Shown here: piece after piece, positions 35,761 to 45,502 of the stretch
How positions within the stretch are numbered: position 1 is the first letter of the stretch
How the letters are laid out: each line of letters begins with the position of its first letter
Source of the DNA: Nephrocerus scutellatus
Lineage: Eukaryota; Arthropoda; Insecta; Diptera; Pipunculidae
Direction of reading: 5' to 3'
DNA length: 64,000 nucleotides
Assembly: GCA_947095585.1 (NCBI GenBank)
Contig: OX352761.1
Coordinates: 49,340,019 to 49,404,018 of the forward strand
Program-made: the position numbers and the translations under genes
Notes under the pieces: model-generated
Seen by the model: only the letters and a program-made list of their open reading frames with translations
Told to the model about the DNA's origin: nothing
The model's database searches: none

Positions 35761-35919
35761 TATATCAGAAGCTAAGAGTGCTGTCGTCAGCAAAAAAGTG
35801 AATGGGATTAGAAGTCACAGATAAGAGATCATGATGTCGGAGACAAAACAGAGCCCTGGGGAACGCCAGCATTAATTTAACTGTTTTATCGCTTCTTCCA
35901 CCAGCGGTGATCAAGAAAA

Positions 35920-36230
35920 ATGGCCAGCTGCATGCCACCTCTCCTTGAATTCAACCGCAATACTCGTGGCCTCTAAATGCTCATCAGTTTACCCTAAAGC
36001 TACGTACAGTTAAGTTCAGGGATTCGTTTTTAGCCGTACAACACGTCTGTGGAATGCTCTGCCAAGCTCTGTCTTTCCACATCACTACGATCCACAGGCC
36101 AAACACAAGCTTATAGACATCTACTTTTTTCTCCTCGTTTTGCTTTACGCCCACGCTGTGCAAAGCATATAGCCGAGCATTATAAGGGTGCGAACCTCAT
36201 TACGCGTGCGCGAATTATAAGAAAAAAAGA
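35920..36230 (+). pseudogene. 3' end of a Jockey/CR1-type LINE (C-terminus and tail)
   Basis: Reads SRTTRLWNALPSSVFPHHYD, a typical C-terminal motif of Jockey/CR1-group ORF2. It is followed by a short 3' UTR (36140-36230) ending in an A-rich tail (GAATTATAAGAAAAAAAGA). The last ~50 bp resemble the tail of the SINE at 41240-41362. Between 35815 and 35880 a separate minus-strand scrap reads AGVPQGSVLSPT, from another RT. Confidence 0.6.
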
Positions 36231-36234
36231 TCTT

Positions 36235-36830
36235 GGTTCTTCTATATCTTCTTTTAATGTATTCGATGGTGCAGGCTTCTATGGCTGTTGTTTCTGACTG
36301 GAAAACGGTTGAGGATTTTCCTAGAGGTATTCGTATTTTGGTTTTGTGCCCGAATACCTCTGCTCCCATTCCTGTATCTGTTTTAGATATTTTTGACTTG
36401 ATCTCGTTTTGGTATTCTTATTGAGAAATAAGTTGTTTTTATCATTGAGTCTGACTGAAGAGTCATTTGCGGGTTTATTCCTCACGTTTTGCTGAACACG
36501 CGTGGGCAAGTGAAGTTAGCTTTATGAGATTTATTGGTGATGTATGTGAGAGTTTCATGTTATTTTTCGGTCGAACATTACTCCTAGATATTTAACTTCT
36601 GGCATTATTTGGGGGTTTTTGACTGGAATCTGAGTGTGAGAAGAGTTATTTTCTTCCTTGTTAATACGGTGCATACTATTTTGTTTGGGTTAACACTTGA
36701 GTCGACCTCTCTACACCATTCGTTTACTAGATTGAGAGCAAATTTCATGCGTTGTGCTATTGTACTCTCGAATTTACCGCGCACCATAAGGACCAGGTCA
36801 TCCGCATAGGTAATAGGGAAACGAGAAGAC
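36235..36830 (-). pseudogene. Degenerate LOA-type RT/RNase H fragment
   Basis: Minus-strand readings match the LOA element: ITYADDLVLMVRGKFESTI near 36790, SSVNPNKIVCTV, and later IPLGKSSTVFQSETTAIEA. Large internal deletions and frame changes; older than the copy at 20887-26190. Confidence 0.75.
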
Positions 36831-37039
36831 ACTTTTTCGGGACTGATTTTATTCCGGACGTGGAAGTACTAGGATGCTTAAACAAGCCTAATGTAACACA
36901 ACTGTATCGCTATTGCAAAGTTGCTCTGGCGTATCGAAATCAAATTATTACAAGCAACTTTTAGAGTAATCTCTAATTCCTTCGTGAATTAAATTCTTTA
37001 TTTTTTAATTTAAATTTTTTTTTATTTTTATTTTAGTGC

Positions 37040-37200
37040 AATTGTTGTTGTAATTCCTTATTCCTCGGCATATAAAATACAGCTTTTATTTGCCGAGGAA
37101 TAAGGATTTAGAATTTGAAAACCAGCAAAACAGCAGGTTTTCTTATTCCAAAGAAGGAATTGTTGTTGTAATTCCTTATTCCTCGGCAAATAAAATATAG
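37040..37200. repeat. Fold-back repeat around CCTTATTCCTCGGCA
   Basis: The block ATTCCTTATTCCTCGGCA occurs twice in direct orientation (~37055 and ~37170) and once inverted (TGCCGAGGAATAAGG, ~37093). Further right, ~37312-37360 has runs of TTCGG. This may be a decayed MITE; nothing else is seen between 36840 and the exon. Confidence 0.6.
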
Positions 37201-37696
37201 CTTATATGCATATTTATATGGATTTATTCTTAATGATTAAGCGGTTGGCAGACTATCGAACTTGACAGTAAGTTATGATCACTCAAAACATATAGTGTGA
37301 TCTTATGACTGTCGGTTCGGTTCGGTTCGGTTATGACTGTCGGTTCGGTTCGGTTCGGTTGACTGTCAGTCATCGGCCATGTTTGTTTTGATCGATAATT
37401 GTTCACAAATACAGGAAGTTATGAACATGGATGGAAGAAAGCTTTTTGTTGGTTGTCCATCTTTCTTTTTCGAAAATTACAGTTTGACTGTCAAGCCTGC
37501 CTACTAGTCTGACCGCAAAGCGCATATTTCAAAACTGTAATCAGATATGTTTTACAGTCACAATCAGGTTCGATAGTCTGTTCCCACCCGTTTATGGTGT
37601 ACCATTTCTAGCGGCTATTTTCTTTTTTTGAGTTTATTGATTTTAATTGAATATTTTTACAAAGTTAACCTTTATTACATCATAAAATTCATGCAG

Positions 37697-37952
37697 ATCG
37701 CCGTTGGGTTTCAGCGAACTTTTTAATGAATTTCGTTTGCACGAAAACCTTCATTCATTGGACGACATATTGTACGCCATTATTGATGCTGATGGAATGT
37801 CATTTAATGATCTGAAGCCGATTTATAAGGAGTTTTTACTAAAATTAGCAGTCACATTAACCAAGGATGAACTCTATCAACGATCAAAGAATATTATGAG
37901 ACGTCAAAAAAAGACAAAGCTACGGAGAAGGAATAACTTTAATACTTTAAAA
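37697..37952 (+). CDS. Host gene, third visible exon
   Basis: Follows acceptor ATGCAG after the 29.9-kb intron; the first base completes the Gly codon left by the exon ending at 7752. The 85 codons are open and end at TTAAAA|GTAATT. The peptide (ELFNEFRLHENLHSLDDILY, DADGMSFNDLKPIYKEFLLK) is helical and acidic, and turns strongly basic at the end (MRRQKKTKLRRRN). Such conserved-looking, non-repetitive protein contrasts with the surrounding transposons. Function unknown. Confidence 0.75.
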
Positions 37953-37983
37953 GTAATTTTATATTAATTTTTTTTAATGTTAA

Positions 37984-38230
37984 ATTTTTTTTCGTAAAAC
38001 TCTACCCCAGAATCGCGCTCGACCCCAGAACTTTTCAAAAAGGAAATCGAACATGAAAGGCGAAAATCTTTTGTTTACATTTTTTTGCTGCATGTGTTGT
38101 TGTTGTGCTAGTATAAAGAGGGGTAAATCTCCCAAAATATCGAGAGCTGTTTTAGCTCTACGGTAGAGGCATTTTGAAGGGGAAACGAAACGAAACGAAA
38201 AATCTGGGGCAGAGTTTTACGAAAAAAAAA
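37984..38230. mobile_element. MITE within the intron, TTAA-flanked
   Basis: Long imperfect terminal inverted repeats (~28 bp; CGTAAAACTCTACCCCAG at the left, CTGGGGCAGAGTTTTACG at the right) are bounded on both sides by TTAA (37980-37983 and 38231-38234). It fills most of intron 37953-38268 without disturbing the splice sites. TTAA flanks suggest a piggyBac-related MITE. Confidence 0.75.
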
Positions 38231-38268
38231 TTAACATAAATAATATCTAACCAAATATTAATTTACAG

Positions 38269-38534
38269 AAAAACTCTCAAAATTTAATTGGAGCAAAGAG
38301 TCTTAAAAAGTTTTTTCAGTTAGATAAATTTCGTTCATGTAGAAAAAAACTTCCAAAATCGTCTCACTTCACAAAAATAGAACACGTGAAACCATCCTTA
38401 TCACATGGTTATGTAATGAAATCGCCAAATTTGCACAACCCTCAAATAAAGCGAGTTGCGACGAGCGGATCCGATGTTTCAGTCCTACGAAATGAATATA
38501 CGTTCGGGGGGCTAAACAGAAATAGCTCCAGTGG
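38269..38534 (+). CDS. Host gene, fourth visible exon
   Basis: Acceptor TTTACAG at 38262-38268 and donor GTGAGT at 38535 give an exon of 88 codons plus two bases, in phase with both neighbours. The peptide is basic and Ser/Lys-rich (SLKKFFQLDKFRSCRKKLPK, VKPSLSHGYVMKSPN) with no recognised domain. It has no stop in the used frame, while the other frames are closed. Confidence 0.75.
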
Positions 38535-38597
38535 GTGAGTACTTTTGCAGTTAGATGGCTGAAGAATAAAATACAATTCGTTTATGTTCTCTTATAG

Positions 38598-39612
38598 ATA
38601 CGTCTCATGCTCCGAATGCAGCTATGATTCTGAGGAATGCGCGTGTATTTGCGCCGATCGCTGTTATTGCACCCGAACTGGTCACTCGGTCCATAAAAAA
38701 AATTTTTTTTGCGATGTTAAAAGTTCACAAAATGATACCAAATTAAAAAACTATTCAGGAAGTACTTTTTTCAGCAACCCCGCTAAGATCGCAAAAAACA
38801 AAAATCAAGTTATTAAAACTTCTGAAAACGATAATAATACGCCTGTATCATGCAAGTCTAAATATAAATGCTACTGTTACATGGCTGAAGAAGAGCAAAA
38901 AAAAGGAAGAGACTACTGCAAGGATGAAGAATTTGTTAACATGCATTCAGACACAACATGGTGTGATACAGAAAGTTGTATAAGCGCAAGCAAATGCTAT
39001 TGTAAAACATCTCATAGTAACAATGTACGAAACCGGGGGGGAAATGATGGTCAGTGGTTACGACATTCATTTCAAAAATCTGCACAGCATACCGGTAAAC
39101 TGGGTCTTGATTATGAACTCTTCTCAATTGGTGCCATTGGTAAAACAATAAACCCACACGAGGCCCTTAGTGTGAAAAAAAGTGTTGAAGCTGCAGCCAT
39201 ATTTGCTCATGTCAAATTAAATCAAACCACTGATATCAAGAGTTTTTGTCCTCCACTTGCAATTAAAAACAAAACAGACGACCTAAATAGCAATGACGTA
39301 AAAAATATTGCTTGTTTAAAAAAAAATGTAAGTCCCTACAAAAGACGTCAGTCCGACAGTTCGGAACAACACAACGAAAGTCAAGCAACTTCTTTATCCT
39401 CAAGCTCTTCGCGGAAATCATATAGTGCTGACAATTTGCTTAGTAAATTATGTTTAAGCGATAAAGCTTTCGGACGGAAGTCTTGTGCCAGTAAAACTGT
39501 TAACACCGGAGGGCTTCACAATTTTAGGCCAGAAAAATATTCGTACAAAAACTATCAACTAATGGGTGTTATGAGTACTTCTTTGGAAAATACTCTTGGC
39601 TATTTACCATAG
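38598..39612 (+). CDS. Host gene, last exon: Cys-rich segments and Ser-rich C-terminus
   Basis: Follows acceptor TTATAG; the first base completes a Gly codon begun at 38533. The exon starts with a Cys-rich run (CSECSYDSEECACICADRCY) and has two further short Cys motifs, KCYCYM and KCYCKT; together with RCYCTR this gives three basic-Cys-Tyr-Cys repeats. A central part (DYELFSIGAIGKTINPHEAL, VEAAAIFAHVKLN) looks structured. A Ser-rich stretch and LMGVMSTSLENTLGYLP finish the protein at TAG 39610-39612. The Cys clusters could bind zinc, but no named domain is recognised. Confidence 0.8.
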
Positions 39613-39746
39613 CAGCAGTAATTAGTGACAATATCAGAAATGGATTTTGCAATTTTAAGACACTAATCGGGAGCGTGGCAATTAGTGGTCTGCAATGAAT
39701 GTCTTAAAATATGTTTCAAGAATTAAATTAAATTCTACATATATAT

Positions 39747-39752
39747 AATAAA
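39747..39752 (+). terminator. Probable polyadenylation signal of the host gene
   Basis: AATAAA about 135 bp after the stop codon of the last exon, in A/T-rich sequence. Confidence 0.55.
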
Positions 39753-39991
39753 ATATAATAACTTGCATTATGTTATTTTTTCTAGTGGTGTAAACATGCG
39801 TGAGTTGTTAAAGTTTAAGTCAGTGCATTCGGTGTACTCGGTATTCTTTTTACTTGGTATGTACTCTGTTTCTCGTTCTACTCAGTGCGAGTGCATTGTT
39901 AACAGTTATGTTTTCTTGGAGAGATCATTCGAACTTACAGCTTTAACCGCAAGTTCGTAGTATTAGTGGATGTATGTATTAGTATGATTTT

Positions 39992-40283
39992 TGACGCATG
40001 CTCAAAACCTTCTCTATAGAAAGCCCAACTGTTCCGATCGTACACAGATCCATGCTTAGATTTATTCCAAACGTATTTGGATTAGTAATCAACAAAAGAG
40101 CAAAATCCATATAATAATTTTCTGTTTCCCACTACCACATCATACGTTTCTCGCTCTTTGCGACTACTTATTTTTTGTACACTGTATTCACATTCCAAAA
40201 ACACAGACGCGTTTGGGATTGGTTTACAGCATTAGTATGCGTAGAGTTGGGCTTTCTATAGAGAAGGTTTTGCGCATGCGCCA
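39992..40283. mobile_element. 292-bp MITE with ~38-bp inverted termini
   Basis: Left end TGACGCATGCTCAAAACCTT and the inverse of the right end TGGCGCATGCGCAAAACCTT continue in step for about 38 bp with two mismatches (both include CTATAGAAAGCCCAACT). No coding capacity. The target duplication is not clear. Confidence 0.8.
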
Positions 40284-40313
40284 ACAGCAGAGGTTTAATG
40301 AAAAAGAAATTAA

Positions 40314-40745
40314 TCTATATATATAAAATAGAGAATTTATTTATATATTTGTGCCTAACTAGCTCTGGAACGCCTTAACCAATTCCAACCAAACTTGGTA
40401 TACATATTAGTTACTATCTGGAATCAAATATAAGTGGTGGGGGGTAGCACTTTTTTTGGCTGGGGAAGGCGTGGCAGCCGATATTAGTGTCGCACCCACC
40501 GTTTTCGGTATCGCCAAGGCGAATAGTGATGGTAGTACACTCCGATTGGTGAGTTATGTATCCCCGCATTGGGGTGGGCGATCGATATTAGTGTTGAGTT
40601 TATAGATTTCAGGGTCGCTGAGTTGAATGGTGATGGTAAGACAGCTCTATGGGGAAGGGGTCCATAACTAAGGGGGGGGGGGTGAACGATATTAGTGTCA
40701 ATTCTACGGTTTTCGAGGTCGATGAGTTGAATGGTGCTAGTAAAA
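40314..40745. repeat. Repeat region: Helitron-like start and three decayed ~100-bp tandem units
   Basis: Starts A|TCTATATATATAAAATAG, like the 5' ends of the Helitron-like copies. From ~40480 the block CGATATTAGTGT...TGAATGGTGATGGTA recurs three times at about 95-110 bp spacing with many differences. No gene. Confidence 0.5.
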
Positions 40746-41239
40746 AATAAATATAGGTGCAAAAGGCAAAAAATCACGTATGCAGTTATGCACTATAAAC
40801 CGAATTGTTGAAGAATAATTGCGGGAAAACATTTATTATCCTTAAATTAACTTAAAATATGAAAAAAAGAAATAGGGATCACTAATAAAACGAACACAGC
40901 ACCACATAAACGCAATAACTATTTTTAATTTTTTGTCAATTGTGACTGTAATTTTGATATACTTCTCACCTCACGTCTCACCTAGTTTTGAGTATACGAG
41001 TAGTATTGCCTATTGTAGAGAGTAAATGAATACATCATTAACTGGCAATAAATTGGGTAAATCTGTTATTTCGATGTTTAAGGACATTTTTTAATTTAGT
41101 TTAAAATAATAGAGTTATTACTCAAAAATTTGGAACTTATTTACTAAATATTAATACGTACAAGATTAAAATTGTAATTATCAACATTAGTACAATGAAT
41201 TATACATTTGAAATTAACTAAATTTTAAAATCAATTAGC
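40746..41239. other. AT-rich intergenic stretch
   Basis: No feature recognised. Confidence 0.5.
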
Positions 41240-41362
41240 CGACAACTGTCGGTATAGCTGGTGCATTGGTTGGCTTCCACTTGGAGGACACAGAGTTCGA
41301 TTCCCAGCATTATAAGGGTACAAATCCCTTTAAGTGCGCGCTAATAATAAAAAAACATAAAC
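41240..41362 (+). mobile_element. tRNA-derived SINE (candidate)
   Basis: An A-box-like element (TAGCTGGTGCATTGG, 41255-41269) and a good B box (GAGTTCGATTCC, 41293-41304) are spaced as in a tRNA-derived polymerase III promoter. The downstream part (GCATTATAAGGGT, GTGCGCG) and A-rich tail resemble the 3' end of the LINE at 36177-36229. It does not fold as a complete tRNA, so a working tRNA gene is unlikely. Confidence 0.6.
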
Positions 41363-41559
41363 TAAAAGGTCGACTTGTTTTACAATTTTAAATTTATCAC
41401 AAATGAAATAAAGAAATTTATTTTCAGTCAATGCGACACTTAGGCTGCGGTGAAGATTCAAAAATTAATTGGTATCTTATAAAAGGTAAGAAAAATACAT
41501 TTCATCTTATAAAAAATTGGGTTCAATCCAACCTTGCTCGACAGATATCGTATCTACTT
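41363..41559. other. Short AT-rich stretch with a dispersed repeat
   Basis: 41465-41550 resembles 6165-6230. No gene seen. Confidence 0.45.
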
Positions 41560-41577
41560 TGTGAAAAATTAGAAATA

Positions 41578-41703
41578 ACACATAAAATCGACAAAGATTA
41601 GTGTAAGCAAATTTAAAAGCACATAAAATCGACAAAGATTAGTGTTTACGAAGTCTAAAAGTGAAGTGATAAGCACATAAAATCGACAAAGATTAGTGCA
41701 TGG
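41578..41703 (+). repeat. Three copies of a ~24-bp motif upstream of gag
   Basis: CACATAAAATCGACAAAGAT (followed by TAGTG) occurs at about 41580, 41621 and 41675, with spacings of 41 and 54 bp. It lies just upstream of the gag frame, in the leader of the errantivirus-like element. Role unknown. Confidence 0.9.
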
Positions 41704-41739
41704 AAACACAAAACGAAAGATCAGTGTTAGTGCAACTTT

Positions 41740-42165
41740 ATGAACAGACAGCAAATACACGACTTCAATAGAAGGATGGAAAACATTAACGAACTTGTGG
41801 CCGAGCTTGAACTCAGAAACCAACAACTGGAACAAGTACGTGAAGCATATCAACAGCTACAACAGCGGGAGCACCGGGGGGATCGAGACATGATCTTAAA
41901 AGAAATTCGCTACATGCCAACATACACCGGACAAGGAGATGTAACAATTAATTCATTTATTAGTTGCGTCGAATACTACCTAAGCCAAATAGGAGATTGA
42001 GATGAACCATAGTCAGAACCGTTTTCTATGAGAAGATACAAGGGGACGCTAAGAACACCGTAATCAATCTACCAAGAGCTGATGATTGGACATCTATTAA
42101 GGAAACACTGAAGCTGCGGTACAAACCTGACATGGAACTACACGAAATTTATTTTAATTTATAAT
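41740..42165 (+). pseudogene. Errantivirus-like gag remnant
   Basis: The frame begins near 41740 with a helical, Glu/Gln-rich N-terminus (NELVAELELRNQQLEQVREA), then EIRYMPTYTGQGDVTINSFI. A TGA at 41998 interrupts it; the reading continues with YEKIQGDAKNTVINLPRADD and TLKLRYKPDMELHEIYFNL to ~42165. The remainder of gag, the protease and the first half of RT are missing before 42219. Identification rests on this capsid-like pattern and on the pol that follows. Confidence 0.65.
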
Positions 42166-42218
42166 TTTTAATTTTTAACTTAAGAGTGAATTCGGTGAGT
42201 GAGTGAGTCCAACGACTC

Positions 42219-43655
42219 ATGAATGAGATTCTGAGAGACCATATTAACAAAACATGCGTAGTCTATTTAGACGATATTTTAGTTTTCAGCACGAGCTTAG
42301 ATGAACATATAAATGCTATGACAGAAATATTAAAAGTGCTTGCAGCAGCTCAACTTAAGATTCAAATAGACAAATGTAATTTTATGAAAAAAGAGACAGA
42401 ATTCTTAGGACACGTCCTTACAAAAGACGGCTTGAAACCAAACTCAGATAAGATAGCAGTGATTGAAAAGTTAGAGCTCCCAATAACACAAAAACAAATA
42501 CAAAGTTTTTTAGGCATAACCGGTTACTACCGAAAATTTATTCGAGACTATGCGAAAGTAGCACAACCTATTACAAAATATCTAAAAAAAAAAATAACAA
42601 AATAAACACAAACGATCCAAATTATATAGAGGTTTTCGAAAAATTAAAAGTTCTAATAAGCACCCATCCAATATTGAAATATTCAAATTATCAAAAGAAA
42701 TTTAGCCTTACTACAGATGCTTCGAATTACGCGATAGGAGCAATTCTTTCTTAAGAAGGACATCCTATATGTTTCGCATCAACAACATTGAATAGTCATG
42801 AAAGGAACTATTCAGCTACTGACAAAGAATTCCTTGCCATAATGTGGTCAGTTAATTACTTAAGGCCATACCTTTACGGTAACACATTTAAAAATTTTAC
42901 TGACCATCAACAAATAAAATTCCTTCACGCTAAATCGCTAAATATAAAGGGAAAGATCTATCTCCTAGGCACCAAAGATGGCTACTCAAACTAGGGGAAT
43001 ATCAGTTTGAGATCGAATACATAAAAGGAAAAGATCTATCTCCTAGGCACCAAAGATGGCTACTCAAACTAGGGGAATATCAGTTTGAGATCGAATACAT
43101 AAAAGGAAAAGAAAATAAGGTTGCGGATTTTTTAAGCAGGATAGATAATAACGTGAACGTTAAGCCAAAGGAGGGAGAGGAATCAGAGCCTCCATAGACA
43201 GACAATTTTTCGCTCAACTGTAATACATCATTATCAGAATTTGTGTTTAACTTAGAAGAAAATGAATCAAATGCGACTATACAACCAGCAGAAGAGGAGT
43301 TAAGGGATCAGATTCCAATCTTAGAGGATATTGTTAACAGGTACAAAACGCAGTTGATACAGATCAATAACAAAACAAACGAAATCGAAATCCTTCACGG
43401 AAAAAGAATAATTTACATAGCTGAACACGATTTTAACAGACCAGGAGACATATTGAGAAGATGTTGAAGTTGAAAAACGGAAAGATAGGCATATTTTCAG
43501 AGCTCGCTGACAATAAATATAATTTCCTTCAAGAAAAAATACGGGAAATGTTTTCTAATAATGGAAAAATCAAATTCGTGAAGTGTTCTTTTAGAGCTCA
43601 AGATATAAAAACAGAGGTAGAGGTCGTAAAGCAAATAGCTCTATACCATGTTAGA
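42219..43655 (+). pseudogene. Errantivirus-like pol: RT second half, RNase H, start of integrase
   Basis: RT resumes in the palm with CVVYLDDILVFS (YxDD box), then EFLGHVLTKDG and [14 protein letters not shown]. RNase H follows: [14 protein letters not shown], a TAA, then NSHERNYSATDKEFLAI and a FTDHQ motif. A 78-bp tandem duplication lies at 42954-43109. The connection to integrase (43243-43640) has two frame breaks and ends at IALYH, the first His of the integrase zinc-binding domain, where the LINE is inserted. The gene is inactive. Confidence 0.8.
42954..43109 (+). repeat. Exact 78-bp tandem duplication inside the RNase H region
   Basis: The block starting AGATCTATCTCCTAGGCACC occurs at 42954 and again at 43032 without visible difference. 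78 is a multiple of three, so the duplication itself does not shift the frame. Confidence 0.95.
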
Positions 43656-43898
43656 CAAACGGTGATGATGACGTGATTATAGACAGTCATGTCCTTAGCC
43701 TCTCGCATCACAACTCCTATCTTATGCGTCCACGTCGCGTCACTGGAAACTCTGCCAAATCAAGTGAACGATTTCGGTACCCAATCTGATTTGTATTAGC
43801 TTGGGTCGGGGCTAAATAAGAAGGTGGACTTGCCTTGGTCGGCGGCGCTTCATGACGACCTAGGTTGCGGTTGGCCAATCACCACTCAACTGAAATAA

Positions 43899-44267
43899 TT
43901 GATTCTTGAAACTAATACAAGCCTCGGATACGTATCGAATTTATCAACATTGACCTTTGGCCCACGGAAAAGGACACGTTTTGGAGCTTGGAACATTCGC
44001 ACGCTCGTCAAGACAACAATGCTTGCTCAATTAACAAAGGAATTTCGTAAATACCATCTAGAGATTCTTGGTCTTAGTGAGGTGAGATGGCCTGGAGTAG
44101 GGAAAAAACGAACATCCACCGGCGAGTTTCTAATTTTTTCGGGTAAGCCTGCAGGAGAACACCATGCCAATGGAGTGGGATTTCTACTCTCTAAAGCCAC
44201 GAGAAGATCGTTACAGGACTGGCGAGCAATATCCGATAGAATTATTATTGCAACATTTAAATCTGCT
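43899..44267 (+). pseudogene. LINE endonuclease, N-terminal half (interrupted by the mag-like element)
   Basis: Reads RTRFGAWNIRTLVKTTMLAQ, then LEILGLSEVRWPGVGK and ANGVGFLLSK, the first motifs of an APE-type endonuclease. At 44267, after ATFKSA, it meets the LTR of the mag-like element; the continuation starts at 56764 with VRQVVFVQVYAPTEQ. About 240 bp before 43899 are the presumed 5' UTR. Confidence 0.85.
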
Positions 44268-44536
44268 TGTTATATATTCGCATATTATATTATTAATAAG
44301 TATGCAACACCAATAAATCAATGTTATGTATTCGCATATTATGTTATTAATAAGTATGCAACACCAATAAATCAACGAGCTGAAACCGTCACTGTGGTTG
44401 CTCAGTGAATACAGATGTGTCAAAAATAGGTAACGAGTGTGACTGTTGTTGCGCAGTGAATTCAACCATTGTAATTAGTATTTTAAGTATAATTAAATAA
44501 ATGAATGGATTAAATAAAAAACATAAAAACATAAAA
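44268..44536 (+). repeat. 5' LTR of the mag-like element
   Basis: 269 bp. It contains an internal direct duplication of about 60 bp (CGCATATTATATTATTAATA and AAGTATGCAACACCAATAAA occur twice), and matches 53915-54133 plus 56741-56763. Confidence 0.92.
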
Positions 44537-44550
44537 GTGGCGACGAGTAA
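44537..44550 (+). other. Primer-binding-site position of the mag-like element
   Basis: GTGGCGACGAG follows the LTR directly; TGGCGAC is a common start for tRNA-primed sites, but I could not match it beyond that to a particular tRNA. Confidence 0.45.
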
Positions 44551-44639
44551 TAATTGAAAGAACTACACATCGTGCATAGGAAATTCCGAATAGCAGCATA
44601 TCAGCATTTACTAGTGGTATTTTTTTAACGGGATTGTAT

Positions 44640-45502
44640 ATGGAGCACGACGCTACAATGGACGCCAATCAGTTTAAGCTATTTATGGAGCAACAGCAAA
44701 AAAATCTCAACGAAATGCTAGCGATTCAACGGGAACAACTGCAACATTTTTTTAAAAGTGATGTTAAACCAACTGTGTCGAGCTTTGTGCCCACATTTCG
44801 AGAATTCGATAGGAGTAAAGAAAATTTTGAAGAGTATATCGCGCAGATGGAACAACATTTTTGTGGAAACAATGTGGTTGATGATGATAAAAAGCGATCA
44901 CTATTTTTATCTTGGGTCGGCACCGCTACATTAAGTGACTTACGGAAACTTTTCAATGATGGCGACCAATATAAATCTGAAAAACTTACAGTGATCGTTG
45001 AAAGGCACGTGTTAGCAGCACGATGCAAGTTTTTACACTTGAAAATGAATCCAGGAGAAGTATATTCCGAAAGGATTGGTAGATTGCGAGAAGCGTCGCG
45101 GGAGTGCGAATTTGAGTGTAAACAAGATGGCTGTACCGATTCTTATGTTGACTGGGCGATACGTGATATGATAGTTATGCATACACACCATGAAGCCGTA
45201 CGTAATGCTTGTTTGCAGAAGTCAAACCCTACCCTCGAAGAAGTAACAGTGATTGCAACGACGTATGAATCAACTCAAAAATCTATTCAAATAATGGCCG
45301 GAGAGACTACTAATAGTTCGCATGAGGTGAAAGTTCTTAACGATCGTTCAAATCGGAGTCGATCGCAAAAAAGATTTAACCGGAATTCGAGTCGGCAACA
45401 TTCAATAAGCCGGTCTAATTCAAAACCTCTCCGTTCATGTCCTGGCTGTGGGATTAAGCATCTTAGAGAAAATTGCCGTTTTCTTAACCAGAAATGCCAT
45501 AT
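44640..45502 (+). pseudogene. Gag part of the mag-like gag-pol (interrupted at the zinc knuckle)
   Basis: The first ATG of the frame is at 44640. The capsid-like region (TFREFDRSKENFEEYIAQME, FLSWVGTATLSDLRKLF, YSERIGRLREASRECEFEC) is uninterrupted. An Arg/Ser-rich segment follows, then the nucleocapsid begins with CPGCGIKHLRENC and a second knuckle that starts KCHI. The insertion at 45503 cuts this second knuckle; its remainder (CQRIGHIQSVC) follows at 50461. The gag reading itself has no internal stop. Confidence 0.88.

Larger units (their letters stand above)
7753..37696 (+). other. 29.9-kb intron of the host gene, filled with transposable elements
   Basis: The donor GTAAGT at 7753 leaves two bases of a Gly codon. 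The acceptor ATGCAG at 37691-37696 is followed by an A that completes GGA, and the downstream frame (Ser-Pro-Leu-Gly) continues open. This phase match is the main evidence that the two exon groups belong to one gene. Everything between is mobile or repetitive DNA on both strands. Confidence 0.65.

Noticed and set aside
37312..37362. Telomere-like TTCGG repeats
   Set aside because: Only a few short runs, mixed with unrelated sequence; not an insect telomere repeat.
41250..41312. Functional tRNA gene
   Set aside because: The A and B boxes are present, but no full cloverleaf or acceptor pairing is evident, and a SINE tail follows.
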